Source: Onchocerca volvulus
Lineage: Eukaryota; Nematoda; Chromadorea; Rhabditida; Onchocercidae
NCBI GenBank assembly: GCA_000499405.2
Contig: HG738139.1
Coordinates: forward strand, 11,556,616-11,620,615
Length of the DNA stretch: 64,000 nucleotides
Reading direction: 5' to 3'
Numbering within the stretch: position 1 is the stretch's first letter; every line of letters starts with the position of its first letter. A model generated the notes under the pieces. It searched no databases, had not been told where the DNA came from, and was given only the letters and a program-made list of their open reading frames with translations. The translations under genes were made by a program, and so were the position numbers. Positions 11,758-26,112 of the stretch are shown piece after piece.

Positions 11758-14145
11758 CTGTACAAAGCAACATAAAATAAATATTAAGTAATAGTTGACA
11801 AAAAATTAATCAAATTAATGCCACTAATTATCATTAATTTAGCTAATTTGTAATTAATTAGAATATTTTGTCTTGCTTCTATGTGGAAATAAAATATTTC
11901 ATTAAAATTTAATTTTATATTATATTTGCAATGTAATTATTTTATTGTATCACATGTTTTATGCATATCAAATACGCAATAAATAGAAGTCATTAATATA
12001 TGTCGTTAGTTTGTTGTTGCAGAAAAAATTTCTTCATTTATTGGAAAATTTTTTTTTTTTTTTTGTGATGCAAAATTTTAAAATACAATTTCATAAATTT
12101 ATGCAAAACTTTATGTGAAAGTTGATTTTTTTTTATTGTTTATATCAACTTTAGCAAGAATCGGTCTTTTCATTATTCCTATTATTGATTGCCTCAAAAT
12201 CTTGAAATGGTAAAATTTTATATTCGGAAAAGTTGCTATTTTGTTTATGGCGAAAATGAGAAATAGGCATGAGAAGCGGGAAATGAATTGACGAAAAAAT
12301 AAGCAATGTTAAGTGAAAATTTTAAGGAGATTTTTGAATATCTTAATAATTAACAAGTATTGCATTACTATTTAATTAATTATAAATGATATAAATAAGT
12401 AGGAATAAATTACTGATAAAAATTATTAACAAAAATAATTTAAAAAATTCTTTTTATTTTTTCAAATTTTTATTAATAAATAATTAATTTATTTCTAATA
12501 GAATAAAGATTTATTGAATGCTACACAGAATTATTATGTTAAAATTAATTCAACAATAATGATTAAATCAAAAAATTTTTATTACATGAATAACTAAATG
12601 ATTTCTAGAATTGTTCAAAATTTGCTAAAATAATTTCAAATTTTTAATCATTCTTAAGTTTCAAATTCTATTTTGAATACGAAAAATAAACTTTTATTTT
12701 TTAATAAAAATGACAATAAGTTGTCGAAATTTTAAATAATAGCAATTATTAAGCAAATATTTCGCCGCAAAAAATGGAGATTATAATTAATCATTTGAGT
12801 GCTGACGTTAATAATTGTGCTGGAAAATTGAAGTGTGAAAACAACAAATTTAAGGGAATATGTATTATTTAGGAGATGACGACTAATTTAAAATTGAAAT
12901 TTATAGCAAAACTTAATGACAATATCTTTCTCGCTTTTGTTATTTGTAAAATTATTTTTTCTGAGTTACATCATCTTTAAAGTCACATCATCAACACCAA
13001 TTTCAGGCGAAGTATTTATTTAAATGCTTGTATTTATGATGAATACAAATAATTATCTTGACTAATTATTTAATTATCATGAATCACCTTGACAACCTTT
13101 TAAAACTTTTTAAAAGATTAAAAATTTTAAAAATAAATAGTTTAGATTTAGATATACTAATTTAGATTTATATATAATAATATTTAGATTTATATATACT
13201 AATATATTATATTTGCATAATATGTAAGAATTTGAGCCATTATATTTATATTTCATTAATGTAATATTTGTTAGATATATGCATAGTAGTATGTTTTGTT
13301 TATATAAAATAATTATAGACTTAATAATTTATTTTGTCACATAAGTACCATTTTCTTTTTCATCGATTTCGCTAATTTTAAAGTACAATTTTTTTTTTTT
13401 TGAAGCAGTAGTATTGTTTCAAAAAGAAAAAAAAAGTTTGTTTATTAAATTATTGAAATCTGAAAAAAAAAAAGAGAACGGCGAAAATTTGAATTATAAT
13501 TAAAGTATTTGTTTGTGATTCTTTACTATATTATAAATATAAAAAATATTATGTATTTGATTATTTTAGATATGAAATTCAAGTAAAAGTTAAGAAATTT
13601 TACTAAATTAAAGCGAATTTCGAAAATTCATTTAAGAGAAAAACTGAAGCCAATTTTTTGGATTTTAACTGAAATGATAAGCATTTTTGATAAATATATA
13701 AAAATTTTTTCTCCGACCATTCTTCTCGCTAACCAAAAAAGAAAAAAATAAAAACTTTTTTTAAAACTTATTTCTTTAAAAACTTAATCATTTAATGTTT
13801 GAAATACCAAAAACTGTCATCTATTTAGTTTCATTTAATTTAATACTGAATTATTGTTCACATTGGAATGAATTATATGATGTGAATTTCCAATCCTTCT
13901 CTCCTTTTTTTTTTTTTTTTTTTAATTACTGATAGCAACGATTTCATTTCATTCAAAAAAAAGTGATTATGTAAATTAGTTTAAGCTTAAATTAATCTAC
14001 ACAGTCAATAGGCTTGATAATCTTATTTTCTATGCTTTATGGGATTTCTCTTCAGATATATTTCATTTGAATGCAATAAATATAATAATCAAATACCGAA
14101 AATACAGAGAATAATATCTCGAATTCACGCCACTATTCCTTAATT
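11758..14145. other. Intergenic, presumed upstream region of the START gene
   Basis: AT-rich with poly-A/T runs. No gene, repeat array or clear regulatory motif could be identified. Confidence 0.55.
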
Positions 14146-17100
14146 ATGACTAAAGGTATGAATTATTGTTTTTCAAATATTATTGTTCAATTATTATTGT
14201 ATAAATTGTTCAAATATTGCATTTTTTCTTTTCTGATTTTACTACTTAAGTCATTAATTTTCATAAAATTTTTAATAATGTCATTCGATTCGATTAATCA
14301 ACTAGTCGTGGAATAGATCATCATTTATCATACACTTCGGTTAATTATTGTAATTGACTAAGTAGTCACTTAATTAATTGATTAATTAATTATTTGGTCA
14401 GCTACCCACAGCTTAGCTAAACTTTTGATCAAATAAAATCTCTAATTTAGATTTCAATTTCAATTTACAATAATTACCTTTCTTATATCTTATATTTTGT
14501 ATCTTTCTCATATTTTACCGCTTTTTTTTCTTATCAAAAATTTAATTCATATTTTAACGAAATTTCTATGCTTTCTTTTTTACTCTAAAAAATCTTTTCC
14601 TTTTTTTTTGAAAATCATAAGTCCAGATTTTTAAATTGGATTTTGAGAATTTTATCAAACAATCTCAGTTTAAACAATCTCAAAATAATAACTAAGCTAA
14701 TTTTATGTCTTCCATTTATTTAAAATGCGAAAATCAAAATTCATTTTAAGTTAGCTATCTATATAAAAATGCCGAAATAAGGATTAATTTTAAATTCATC
14801 ATTTAATTTCTCGAACAAAATGTTTCTTTTTGTATTTGTGTACAATAAATATGGTAAATATATTTCTTTTAGTAATTAATACATTCATAATTTATCGAGT
14901 AAAAAAAATTCATGATAATTATTGCAGGTAATGATGATAACGAAGAGAATTATCATTATAATGATGCTATCCATCTAAATCATATCAAAATAATGGATGA
15001 TAGTGATTTTAAATATATTAACGAATTATGTGAAAATCATTCTGGTTGGAATATAGCATATAATAAGGATGTTACTAAAGTTTGGACAAAATCAGTACCA
15101 AATTCTAATCTTCATATGATCAAAGTATTTGCTAGACTTTTTGATTGATGATTTCTTTTTCTTCTTTCATAAATTAATTTCAAATTAAAAAAATGGAAAA
15201 AATATTTTCACTTGAATTAATTTTAAATAAATGGAAAGAAAGGAAATAGAATTTCTGATCGTGTAGATTACTATTTCCTTCAAAGAAATTCAATTATATT
15301 TTAATGAGAAAAATTTGTCTTTCTTAATGGAATAAAAGACAAGAAAAAAAAAAGAAAAAGTGACAAAATGAAAATTACATTTCCCGGAAATAGCTATATA
15401 GTTGCAAACGATCAGAATTGACCTTTGACATCAAATGAAAATCATCTTATACTGTTTATAGTTTTTATTAATCCAATTTATATTATTTTAATGAAATTCC
15501 ATCAATTTAAATCGGAACAAGAATAATTAAAATGATGCAAAATGAAATAAAAATTAGAAAATTGTGGATTTTAATCCTAGATATAGCAAAATTTTAAATC
15601 AATTTTGTCCAATTTTATTTCATACTTTCCAATTATCATTAAATATATCTCTTTTTCCTTCTTTTCTTTTTTGAAAAAAAAAAAGTTATTTATAAATATA
15701 GATTTTGAAGGAATTGACGAACAAACAAATATTCTATATGAAATTTAAAATTATTAAATCAATAGTTAACCTAAATTAATTTCAAAAAAAAAAATCAAAA
15801 TAACAATGAACGAATAATTTCACAAATTTGATATTTAATATAACGGAAAGATTTTTATATTAAAAAATCAATTCATTTTTGATTTATTTAAATTTTTAAT
15901 AAGTTTAAATTTAAATTAATTTCAGGCCAATTCAATACTAACCGATGTGCCAGCATCAATAGTTTATGATGTTTTGCATGATCCTCAATACAGATCTGAA
16001 TGGGATAAATATCATGTTGCAACGATCGATATAGGCTTAATTAATCCGAATAGTGATATTTGTTATTATGCTAGTAATATTTTATTTTAAATTAGAAAAC
16101 AAAAAATGGAAATCAAGAATTTAATTTGTTTAAATTATAAAATAAATTATTGGAAAATTATTGAATGAAAAAAGCAGCAAATAATTTATTCATTCCAATA
16201 AAATTTTGTGCGAAAAAAAAAATGGACTAGATTTATGCATCATGCAAATTCATAATTTAAATATTGAAAAAAAAATTCATTTTAATTTTTTTATTTCTTT
16301 TTTTTCTTTTTGGTAAAATCTAACAGTGGAGAAAAAAGGAAAGAGATTTGATAGGACTTATGAAAAAAAAAAAAAAAAAAAAAAAGGAAATATTCAAAAT
16401 TGAAAGGATATATCTTTTTTTTTTTTTTATCAAATTCACTATCAAACCATTTTTTTTTCTTTCTTGATTAATTAAGGAAAAGCTATAAATAGTGGAATTT
16501 CATGTATTTACGATGAAATTTAATTTCAATTCTAATTATTAATTTCAAAAAAAAAAGAGGAAAAATATGATTTAAAAAAGCTTTTAAAAATTACTCCCTA
16601 CCAAAGTTGTTTTTTCCTTTTAATTTAATTATATTATTTATTCTAAAATAGTTTCATTTATACATTTCAGATTTTACTATTTTAAAAGCAAATTTAATTT
16701 CAGTAGGAGGTATGCCACCCTTACAAGTACGAGATTTCGTCCTACAACGATCATGGTTAGATATTGGTAATGAAAAATATATTTGTAGTCATTCAATATG
16801 TCACGAGGTAGTGTAATTTGCATAAGATAATTAATAATTTACTGAGTATTAAATAATTAGTAATTTGATAAATATTTCAAACATTTTGCAAATTTTTCAA
16901 TTTTTGTCAATTTCATAACTTTTGCTTATTCATTATGAAAAAAAAAAAAAAAAAAAAAAAGAATTGAAAGATTTTTTAATTTTACAATTTTATTAAAAAA
17001 TTACTGTTTTTTTCTTTCTTATTCAGCTGCATTTTATTTTCTGTTCTATCATATCTATATTGATTACAATTTCATATTCATAATTCTTATAATATTAATT

Positions 17101-20100
17101 TCAAAAAAATTTAAGAAAAAACAGATTATTATTGTCATTTCCACATAAGCTAAATATAATATGATTTAAACTTTCCCAATCAAAATTTTTTGCATGCTTA
17201 TATAATTTTAATTCAAATCAAGTATTTTATTTTCTTATAATTAGCAATATAAAACGAAAATTGCCATTTATAAAGCCATAACATTTGCTTTTGCCTACTT
17301 CTAATTAGAATTTATGATTAAAATACAATTTTTATTGGAAATTATTGATCAAAATATAATTTTCGATAGAAATTATTAATTACAATTTTTTTCTTTTTTT
17401 TTTTGATGGGTAATGATTTAGGAATTTATAGCAATGGAGTATAAAACGAAAAAGTCAGTCAAAGGTCAAAGATATTGATAAATTGAAAGATCAAATATTA
17501 TAATAATGATCTCCTAATTTAATCAATAACGACGATTATTGATCATTTTTTTTTTTCATTACAAAAATGTTTAAAAAAAAAAATGCAAATTTTCAGAAAT
17601 GTCCACCTGTTAAAGGTTATATCAGAGGTGTAGTATATTTGGCAGCATATCGTATACGAGATTTGGGCAAAAACGGTTGTCAGATTACCTATATTAATCA
17701 TTCCGATCCAAAAGGTAAGCTCATTTAATCATTCTTAAATTCATTTTATAACCCTTTCATTTGTTCTTTCTCATTTAGTAGAATATTTTTATTTCGATCA
17801 CAAAAAGTTCAAATTTAATTACTCAATCTCTTTCTCTTTATTTAGTTTCATTTAGTTATTAAATGAGTTTGAAAAGTGATAAAATGATTATAAATTGATT
17901 TATTTTCTTCTATTCACTGAAGTGAAACGTTTTAAAATATTGGTAATTAATAATAATAATGAATAATAATAAAAATTAGTAGTAACATTAATTGGTCTTA
18001 AGTTTTAAAAAAATACCATTTATATCGCATGCTTATTTAGCCGTAATTTTTGTTATAATTTATAAATTTTTAATTTTAACTGCGAAATATTAATTTCTTT
18101 TCTTTTGAAAATAATTTCAAACTTTTTTATATTAGTAATTTTTGTATACAGATTTGTGCAATCGAATTTATTGCTCAATTTCATCAGAAATTGTAGCAGA
18201 GAAGATAAAATATGTTAAAAGAAATGTTGAAAATTTCAACATATTTTTTTTTTTTAGGAAATGGAAAATCATTTATTTCTTTCTTAGAATTTTGAGCATA
18301 TTTAATTACTGATTAATCTATTTACTCATTTACTTACTTGAAAAATTATTCCTTTCTCATTTCTGATGTAGGTAATAATAATTTTCATGTTATTAAATTT
18401 AACCATTTAATGATATTTTCTTTTTCTTTTTTTTTTTTTAGTTTTAAAATTTCAGACAATTTTCAGGAATTATTTTTTCGTCAGATACAAAATTGCTCTA
18501 AAATTGAATTTCACTTTTTTTTTTTCAGGTAACGTACCAGCATGGTTAACAAATCATTTGACCAAAGTTGTTGGGCCAAAATTTATCAAAAAATTACACA
18601 AAGCATGTTTAAAATATGAAGATTGGAAGCAAAACAATTGTCCCAATTGGAAGCCATGGATTTATCCAGAACAACAGGTTAATTAACATTTGATATAATT
18701 GATTTCTAATTTCATTTTCGAATGAATAATTGATTTCTACTTCTATTCCCAACTATTTATTATAAACATAATTTATTCGCCTTATTATTTCCTCAAACCT
18801 ATTTTATTAAATCATAAAATATTATGATGTAAACAGAATAAATCAAATAAATTATGCTCTATTAGCAAAATATCATTCACAAATTTCTTATCGATAATAT
18901 ATTTTTGATTGATATTTCAATTAGCACCTATTTTTTTTTCACTATTTTCATTTTTTATCTTTTTTTGATATTGATAACCTATTAATATTATTATCAATAG
19001 TTGATTTTTATTGATTGCATACTTTAATTATTGATAATTATAAAGAATTGATTACACAATTTTTTTTTAGCATTTATAGTTTTTGTTTATTTATTACCAA
19101 TGTTTGCATTTTTTTTTCTTTTTTTCTTTTTTTTTTTTGACAATTCATAAAAATATTTTCAATGTGTAAAATGTTCCATAATGCATTTTTCCAATAAATT
19201 CTCATTCTAATAAAATTATCATTTTTACTCTATTGATAATAAATTATCAGTGAGTGTAAATAATGCAAAAATTCAATCAAAATATTAAAATATACGGTGA
19301 TATATTGGTACATATTTTACCCTTATATATTCAGTATAGATGTAGATTTTTATTAAGATTACTATCATAACCGGCATAAGTATTGTTAAAATTTAAAAAT
19401 AAAACAAATTATTAATTAATGAAAATTAAATTTTATATATTGTATTTGACTAATATTTCAGTAAATTATTATTATTAATTAATGTTAAATAATGCCAAAT
19501 ATGCCATATACTACTACAATATTTTCTCGTAAACTTCTGAACTATCCGATTATATCAAATAGTTAAAATTAAAGAATTATCTGAGAATTGCTAAAAAAAT
19601 TTCGATCTTTAAATTTTTCTTTAAAAAGCGAAAACAAAATTGACAGAAATATGCATGTGTAAAAGTATGCCAAAAATTTATTCGCAAATTTCATATTCAA
19701 ATTCCTTTTTTTTTCTGATATATTCAAATAGTTTAAAAAAAATTCTCATCTTTAGATGAATGGAATATTTCGAATGTACATTTAATTTAAAATTCGAAAT
19801 AATCTTTGAATTTAGATTTTCTTTTGAACTTATATTTATTCAAAAAATTACTTCATTTTTAAATTTTATCTTAATTCATAAAATTAAAAAAAAATTAAGT
19901 ATTCAATTTTTATATTAGTTATTTAAATATAAAATTTGCGAATATGGCAAAATTAAATATAAATATACAGTTGTAAATGATATTATTGGCTCTTTAATTG
20001 TTCTATCCATTTTAAGATGAGAAATTTTTTTTTTTTAAAACAATGGTTCTCGTTATTGCATTTTGATTATTTTTATTTCAAAATGTAATATTTAAAATCG

Positions 20101-20265
20101 ATATTTTAAAATGATAATGATTATTTTCAGATTAATTTTATGCGTGTAAAACTTTCCGAATGTGAACCACAAAAGTATACTACTAATCAAGCCGGATCCG
20201 GTATTGATGAAAGTGAAATGAACTGTGATAATATTGATGATAATAGTACAAGTGATGAAGATTGA
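14146..20265 (+). CDS. STARD10: STARD10-like START-domain phospholipid transfer protein
   Basis: Seven exons join in frame: 14146-14155, 14928-15124, 15926-16073, 16704-16807, 17597-17714, 18529-18677 and 20131-20265, giving about 286 residues (human STARD10 is 291). The START domain covers nearly the whole protein. Recognisable blocks are SGWNIAYNKDVTKVWTK, IVYDVLHDPQYRSEWDK, RDFVLQRSW, ITYINHSDPKGNVPAWL and LHKACLKYEDWKQ. Family members carry phosphatidylcholine and phosphatidylethanolamine between membranes. The start is a 10-bp exon (ATGACTAAAG) with a GTATG donor. It is in phase with the next exon and gives MTKGNDDNEEN. The tail ends DDNSTSDED, an acidic casein-kinase-2-type site like the one in human STARD10. 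An AATAAA lies at 20334-20339. The micro-exon start is inferred. The rest is read directly. Confidence 0.93.
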
Positions 20266-21060
20266 ATCAATTCATACATTCCTTTTTTTTTTCTCTCTCA
20301 AATATAAATCGGTGAATTGTATTTAAAAAAATGAATAAATTAATTTTTGTTTCACACATTAAAACGTTTCAATTTAATTTTATCATTAAATTTTATCAAT
20401 TATCATAATTTGTCATAATTTTGTCATAATTTTTTTACACAAAAGCTGATAATATTATTAGAAAATATTAAAAATCTTTTTCAGTTCATTCCTAAAAGTT
20501 AGTAAATTTTGAAAATTTCTTGAAATACTATTCAAAAAATTTCACACTTGTTTCTAAATTTTACACTTTAATATTAAAGTAATATAATCTAAATATCTAT
20601 TTCAGGATCTAAAAAAATTTTTTTTATTTTTGAAATTTTAAATTACTTTTAAAAATTTCTTTCGAAAAATGAATAAAAACATCTCAGAAATACTTTTGTT
20701 TATCCAACAAAGATTGATTTTTCCTCTTTTTTTTTTTCAGATGAAGTATTTTAGAAAGAAAAAAACGAACTTTTTATGCAAAAAAAATTAGTTAACATTG
20801 TTTTGCTTCTTAATATTAAGTTAAAAAACATATCTCAATTATGCATTATTCAAGTAATAGATATTACCCAAAGCATTAAAGTGTCCATTTTTTTAAGGTA
20901 TTTTTTTTCGGAAACATTTTCGAATTATTTTGGATATTTTCCGGATAACCGCTTCTCGGGGAAACTTTTTACAATTCGTTTGAGAAATATAAAAATATTT
21001 CAATAAACGTATCAATCAATAATATACACTAATATCATTGTAATTAGAGAAGAGAAAAGA

Positions 21061-21128
21061 AAAAAACTTCCCGAATAATTTAATTAAAATAAAAAAAAAA
21101 CTTCCCGAATAATTTAATTAAAATAAAT
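21061..21128. repeat. Tandem duplication, period 34 bp
   Basis: Two adjacent copies of a unit containing CTTCCCGAATAATTTAATTA, at 21061-21094 and 21095-21128. Almost exact. Confidence 0.85.
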
Positions 21129-21584
21129 TAAGTTTTTTTTTTTTTAAATAAAATGAAATATTTTAGCATTTTATTCAGCAAAGCTTGTGTTCAAAATGCT
21201 AAAGTAATAGAAGAACCAGTCATTTTCGAAGCAAATATTGAAATCGTTATTATCTAACAGAAAAAAAAAAGTTTTTTAAATTACAATTCTCTAAATTATT
21301 ACAAAAATCCATTTTCATTTTAAAATGGTAACCAATTTAAAGTATAAATGCATTAAAATAATTTTCATTTTCATTATTAATTAATCAATTCCAGTTTATT
21401 TTTTTCCAAATCTCTTTTAATTTGATGTCTAATAAATGTTACTGTATTAAAATTTCAATTGCGAAAGAAGAAAAGCTTTCATTATTATGCTAAATATTTC
21501 GAGAAATAATGAATTTTCGGGAGATATCTCTGTTTAATATTTGAAGAATTAAAAGAAAAAAAAAAAGATCAGAAAAAGAATAAA

Positions 21585-21745
21585 ACCAATAACATCCGGA
21601 AAAGGAATAAAAAACTTGTATTCAAAAAAAGCAATATCATTCGGAAGAGAGATAAAAGAATAATATCCGGAACAGGAATAAAAATAATAAGATCCGAAAA
21701 AAGATTGAAAAGGCAACATTCCGAAAAGAAATAAATAAGATAATA
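21585..21745. repeat. Degenerate minisatellite, unit about 26 bp
   Basis: Five copies of an AATATCCGGAA..GGAATAAAA-like unit, with the TCCGG/TCCGA core near 21595, 21640, 21666, 21693 and 21719. The first spacing is longer. The later ones are 26-27 bp. Purine-rich on the + strand. Confidence 0.7.
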
Positions 21746-23237
21746 ATTTGAAATAAAATGAGTAAATTATTTATATTCTTTGTTCGATATGCAAATCTGT
21801 TGCTGATTTCATGCATCTCAATTACAAGTTTTATCTAACAAAAAAAAAAAAAAAAGAAAAGAAAAAGAAAATTCTTTCTCGAATATTTCATTTTTTTTTT
21901 CTCAAAAATGAAAAAAAAAAAAGAACAAATGGAAAATGAAATGAAAAGAATTTGAAAACTTTCCTTTTCTGCATTTCACTGAAACAGTGCGGAAAATTTA
22001 TGAGATTTTTTTCCAAAAAACTGTCATATCCGATTCAATTTTCTTTTTCTGCTTTGAAATAATATTTCAAATTTAAACTTTTATCAAATATCTAACAAAT
22101 ATTTGTATCAAAAGACTTTATAATTGAAATATAAGATTTCGAATTATTACTATCATTAAAATACCATCAATTTTTTTCTGTAAAGTCACAAATATTTATG
22201 CTAACAGAATTTATTACTGAAATGTATGATATCAAAATTATGAATATTAAATTTCATCAATCATTAAGTTTTTCTGGCAAGTCTAAGAAATAATATTCCA
22301 ACAAATATTTTTATGTGTAAAAATTCTTCTAAGAATTTAAAAAAAAAAAAAAAAAAAACATCAAATTTGAAATGAAAAAAAATTTTTAAGGAACAGAAAT
22401 AATTTATTTAAAAAGTTTTTATCGAATTATTCGACTAATTAGTTTCATTTTTAGAGTAGTAAAATATGATTGAATGCAAAATTATGGCTGTAAATTAAAT
22501 TTCCAAAAAAAAATTTCAACAATATATTGAATTTGATTTTAAACTCTTTCAACTAGACCATTTATTTGCTGTTGAAATTATCAATGTTTTTGTTAAGAAA
22601 CCTTTGTTAGGAAATCAAAGATAATTCAATTATCTAAAAATTAGTATCATTAATTTGTGAATCGTTAAATGGTATAATAGTAAATACGAAGAAAAATAAT
22701 TAGCGAAAAAATGAATAAGTCACGAAGCAGCAAACAACTAATTACCGGACGAAATGAATTCTAATCAATGGAAAGACAGTGATCCGTTCTAATTCTGATA
22801 AAATCATACAGGTTATTCCAGTTATGCAAATAGGTTATTTTCATTTCAATTATTTTATTCACTCTGATTTCGAAGGACTAATAAAAAAGCAGTTTAATTA
22901 AAAGAAGTTCTTCATGCGGAACAATAACCTACCTTATTTCAGGATAGATACAAAGAGGGATTCAGTTAGACTTCTATGGCATAGAATAATCTCGGTTTCC
23001 GGAGAAACACGCAATTTTAATCAATGAATAAATAACTCACCCCTAATTACCCGATTTTTTAACATTTGCGGCTAGGATTAAGGATTTTCACATCGAGTTG
23101 CTCGGTTAAACTTCGGCGTGGAATGTGGAGGGATGATTGCTGTATATTCGTTGGCAATTTTTCCGGGTTGTGTTTTCAGTAAAATCAGAGATGGTAATAT
23201 GACGATTTGCAGATTCTAAGAAGTTCTACAAAAAAAA

Positions 23238-26112
23238 ATGGCTTCCAGTAATGACGCTTATCATGGGGTTAGACGAGGTCCAATGAAATTCAAAGGAAAC
23301 AAATCTTTGTAAATTTTCGATTCTTCCTGTTTTCTCATTTTTACGATTTCCTGTAATATTTTCCTATATGTCGAAACATCTTGGCATTTATGGATTTTTG
23401 GTAAAATTCAAAAATTTGAGAGTTTGAAAATAATATCTTTACATTTTCTATGTTTTTCAAAAGTGAATTTCCTGCAGATTTAAGTCTGACAAAACAAAGA
23501 AAAAGAAGAAAAAATTGGGAGAAGGCGATGGCACATCGATTGATCCAGATATCGAAATTCACGGTAAATGATTTGCGATTCTTAGATATGGAAATGTTTC
23601 CGGAACGAAAAAAAAAAAACAAAATCCAAATTCGAAAGCACTTTCGAGTGTATTTGCCATTAGCGATTCTTTAGATATTTCGGAATAATTTGTTTCTAAT
23701 ATGGATTTTTATTTGGATTATCTCACCAGCGTTTGTTAATACGAAATATTCTATGACCAATTTATGCAGTTACTTGAGTATCTAAATTTATGATAAATAT
23801 TTCTGAGTCTTCAAAAGCGGAAAAAAATTTTAAATCATGAACAGATTTATTCGGAAAAATTTGTCTATATGGAATTTTGGAATGATAACCTAGTTGTTAA
23901 TATTGATTGCTTGTTGATGCTGATGTTACTATGTGCTGCATATGAACTGTATCGTCATCACTAATTTAGCATCAATACAAAATATCCGGATCATTTTTTT
24001 AAAGCAAATTTGAAGCTTGTAATATTAGACTGTTAAATAATTTCGCTTAATACATCTAATTAGCAAATAATTGATATTCGTATGGATCAAGCATATCTTA
24101 AAAATACCGTATTGCTTGATCATTGAGGGTTTTAATATAGTTCATGTAGTTCTTCTTATATTTCTATTCCTGCAAAAATTTATTATTTCAAAAATTCTAT
24201 TCGTAGATCATTTCATAACAGACATTTTCTTTTTCAAAAATTTTTTATAATCAACCATAACAACGTTGTTTCTAGTAATTTGCTGATTTCTGGCTTTTCA
24301 CTTATTCCTGGATTAGTATCAAAATTTAACACTTTTTCTCATTCATTTGTATAGGTGGCTGGAGATCAATAGATAATGAAACTGATCTTCGGGGTGGTAT
24401 AAATATATGCATCGAATGTGATACAACGCCCGGAACGTACTTAGCTGCATTGGACAATGGTCGATTTACGACTGGTGGACCACATTTGGCTGGCGAGGGA
24501 CCAAATCCAGAAGAAGTTAGTTGCTGAATCAATATAATATAGAGATACGTGGAAATTAGATTTTCTCGATAGATTGTATCTGTAATTATTTTATAGGTAT
24601 GACAGAAATCTTCATTTACCTTGTTTGAAAAATGTATCATTGTTAAGAATCATTTTTTCTTTCTTGCGATTATTTCGTTTTTTTATAAGCTTACAAACAG
24701 TTTTGACAAATTGTCTTTTGTTTTTATCAACGCATCTCTCGTTAATATATCGCTAGTTATCGCTATCATTAAAGATTATGGTAATTAAAAATATTAGACG
24801 GCATGTCATGTTTTTAATAATAATAATGATGTTTATCAATTGAAATATTTTACTTTTTCATAGGACCTGCTATGAAGAAATTGTAATTCTGACAAATTTT
24901 GTGTTTTGTACACGTAATTTGCATTAATTTTTAAAATTATTTTCAGGTGCTTACATTAATAAAGACACCGGATGACATGCTTATTAGCTTGAAAACAGGT
25001 TTTGGCAAGTATGTTGGCGTGGATTCAGAAGGTAATCTTATTGCTACAGCTGATGCTGTTGGTACGAGGGAACGAATGATTGTTGTCTTCCAGGAGGTAT
25101 GATTATTCGTTAAAATTGTTTTTAATTAGAGAAAAAGCATTTTTAATTTTTGAAACTCTCGAAATATACTAAATTTGATTCGGGAGATAAATTTTTTGCT
25201 ACTGATTTAAGATTGCTTTACTGCATTATCATTCCGATCTCTTTCTTTTTTTTTGTAGGATAAAACTGCAATACAATCTGCTTCGAACAATCTTTTCTTG
25301 AGCATGAAACCTGATGCTGAAGGTTACATACGCATTACAAGTCGAAAGGCGGAAGCTGATGAAATGATTAAGGTATAGTGTCCTGCAAAAGAATAACCTT
25401 ATTTTTATGAATAATTTTAATACAAAAGACGTCTCAAATACCGGTAATTTCTGAACAATGCAATATGCTTTATGAGTACACAGTTATGTATGTCGCTTTT
25501 CCCAAATTTGAACAGATATAAAAATTTGAATTTAATGATTTAGATTTAGATTCTCTTTTCTGTACCATCAAAAAACATTGTTCAGAAAAATTACCGGTAA
25601 TTGAGACGTTTGAAAGATTATTATTATTCTTCTCTAGAGATCAGTGTTGAATCATCGGTGTAATCTGAATTCTTTTCGGTATTTATAGTTACGAACCGAT
25701 GCCAAAAAAGAAGGACCTGTTGATTGGCGTTCAGAAGAAGATAGGAAATCCGCTGCCGAATGTGAAACAAGCTATGTGTACGTGCCTTTTCTACTTTTTT
25801 TCGGATTTTTCTAAAAAATATTAAGAAACTGCAGATTTTTGAACATATTTATTAAAATTGAAATTTCAAATGACACTGGCCATTCCTTTTTATACGAAAA
25901 ATATAGCCTAATATATTTTCTAAATTCCGCTAGATTCACCTACATTTGCTTATAGAAAGATGTATCAGCATTCGAAAGTTCCCACAAAAGGAAAATACAT
26001 CAATATCGACTTGAATGATAAAGAATCCGTACGTCGCGCCCAACAAGAAGGCAATTTGCATGAATTGTTGTTGGAACGTCGAGTTAAAACAAAAAGTGAT
26101 AAATATTGTTAA
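23238..26112 (+). CDS. FRG1: FRG1 homologue (nuclear RNA-processing, actin-bundling)
   Basis: Seven exons join in frame: 23238-23308, 23478-23563, 24355-24515, 24947-25096, 25259-25372, 25689-25777 and 25956-26112, giving 275 residues (human FRG1 258). It starts MASSNDAYHGVRRGPMKFKG, then a lysine-rich nuclear-localisation segment (KSDKTKKKKKKLGEG). The fascin-like beta-trefoil follows: GTYLAALDNGRFTTGGPH, LKTGFGKYVGVDSEGN, LFLSMKPDAEGYI and ADEMIKLRT. The C-terminal module has CETSYVKMYQ, LHELLLERRVKTKSDKYC. These match the FRG1 family along its whole length. FRG1 is known from other animals as a nucleolar and Cajal-body protein tied to pre-mRNA splicing and as an F-actin bundler. Convergent with the Spinster-like gene, tail to tail about 1.2 kb apart. 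Confidence 0.95.

Larger units (their letters stand above)
20266..23237. other. Intergenic between START gene and FRG1
   Basis: Contains the START gene polyadenylation signal, two small tandem repeats (listed separately) and poly-A/T runs. The last 300 bp (about 22930-23237) are less AT-rich and probably hold the FRG1 promoter and 5' UTR, but I recognise no specific site there. Confidence 0.5.

Noticed and set aside
14912..14927. ATG at 14912 as start of the START-domain gene
   Set aside because: It lies inside the acceptor sequence (ATTATTGCAG). The upstream ATGACTAAAG exon gives a clean phase match.
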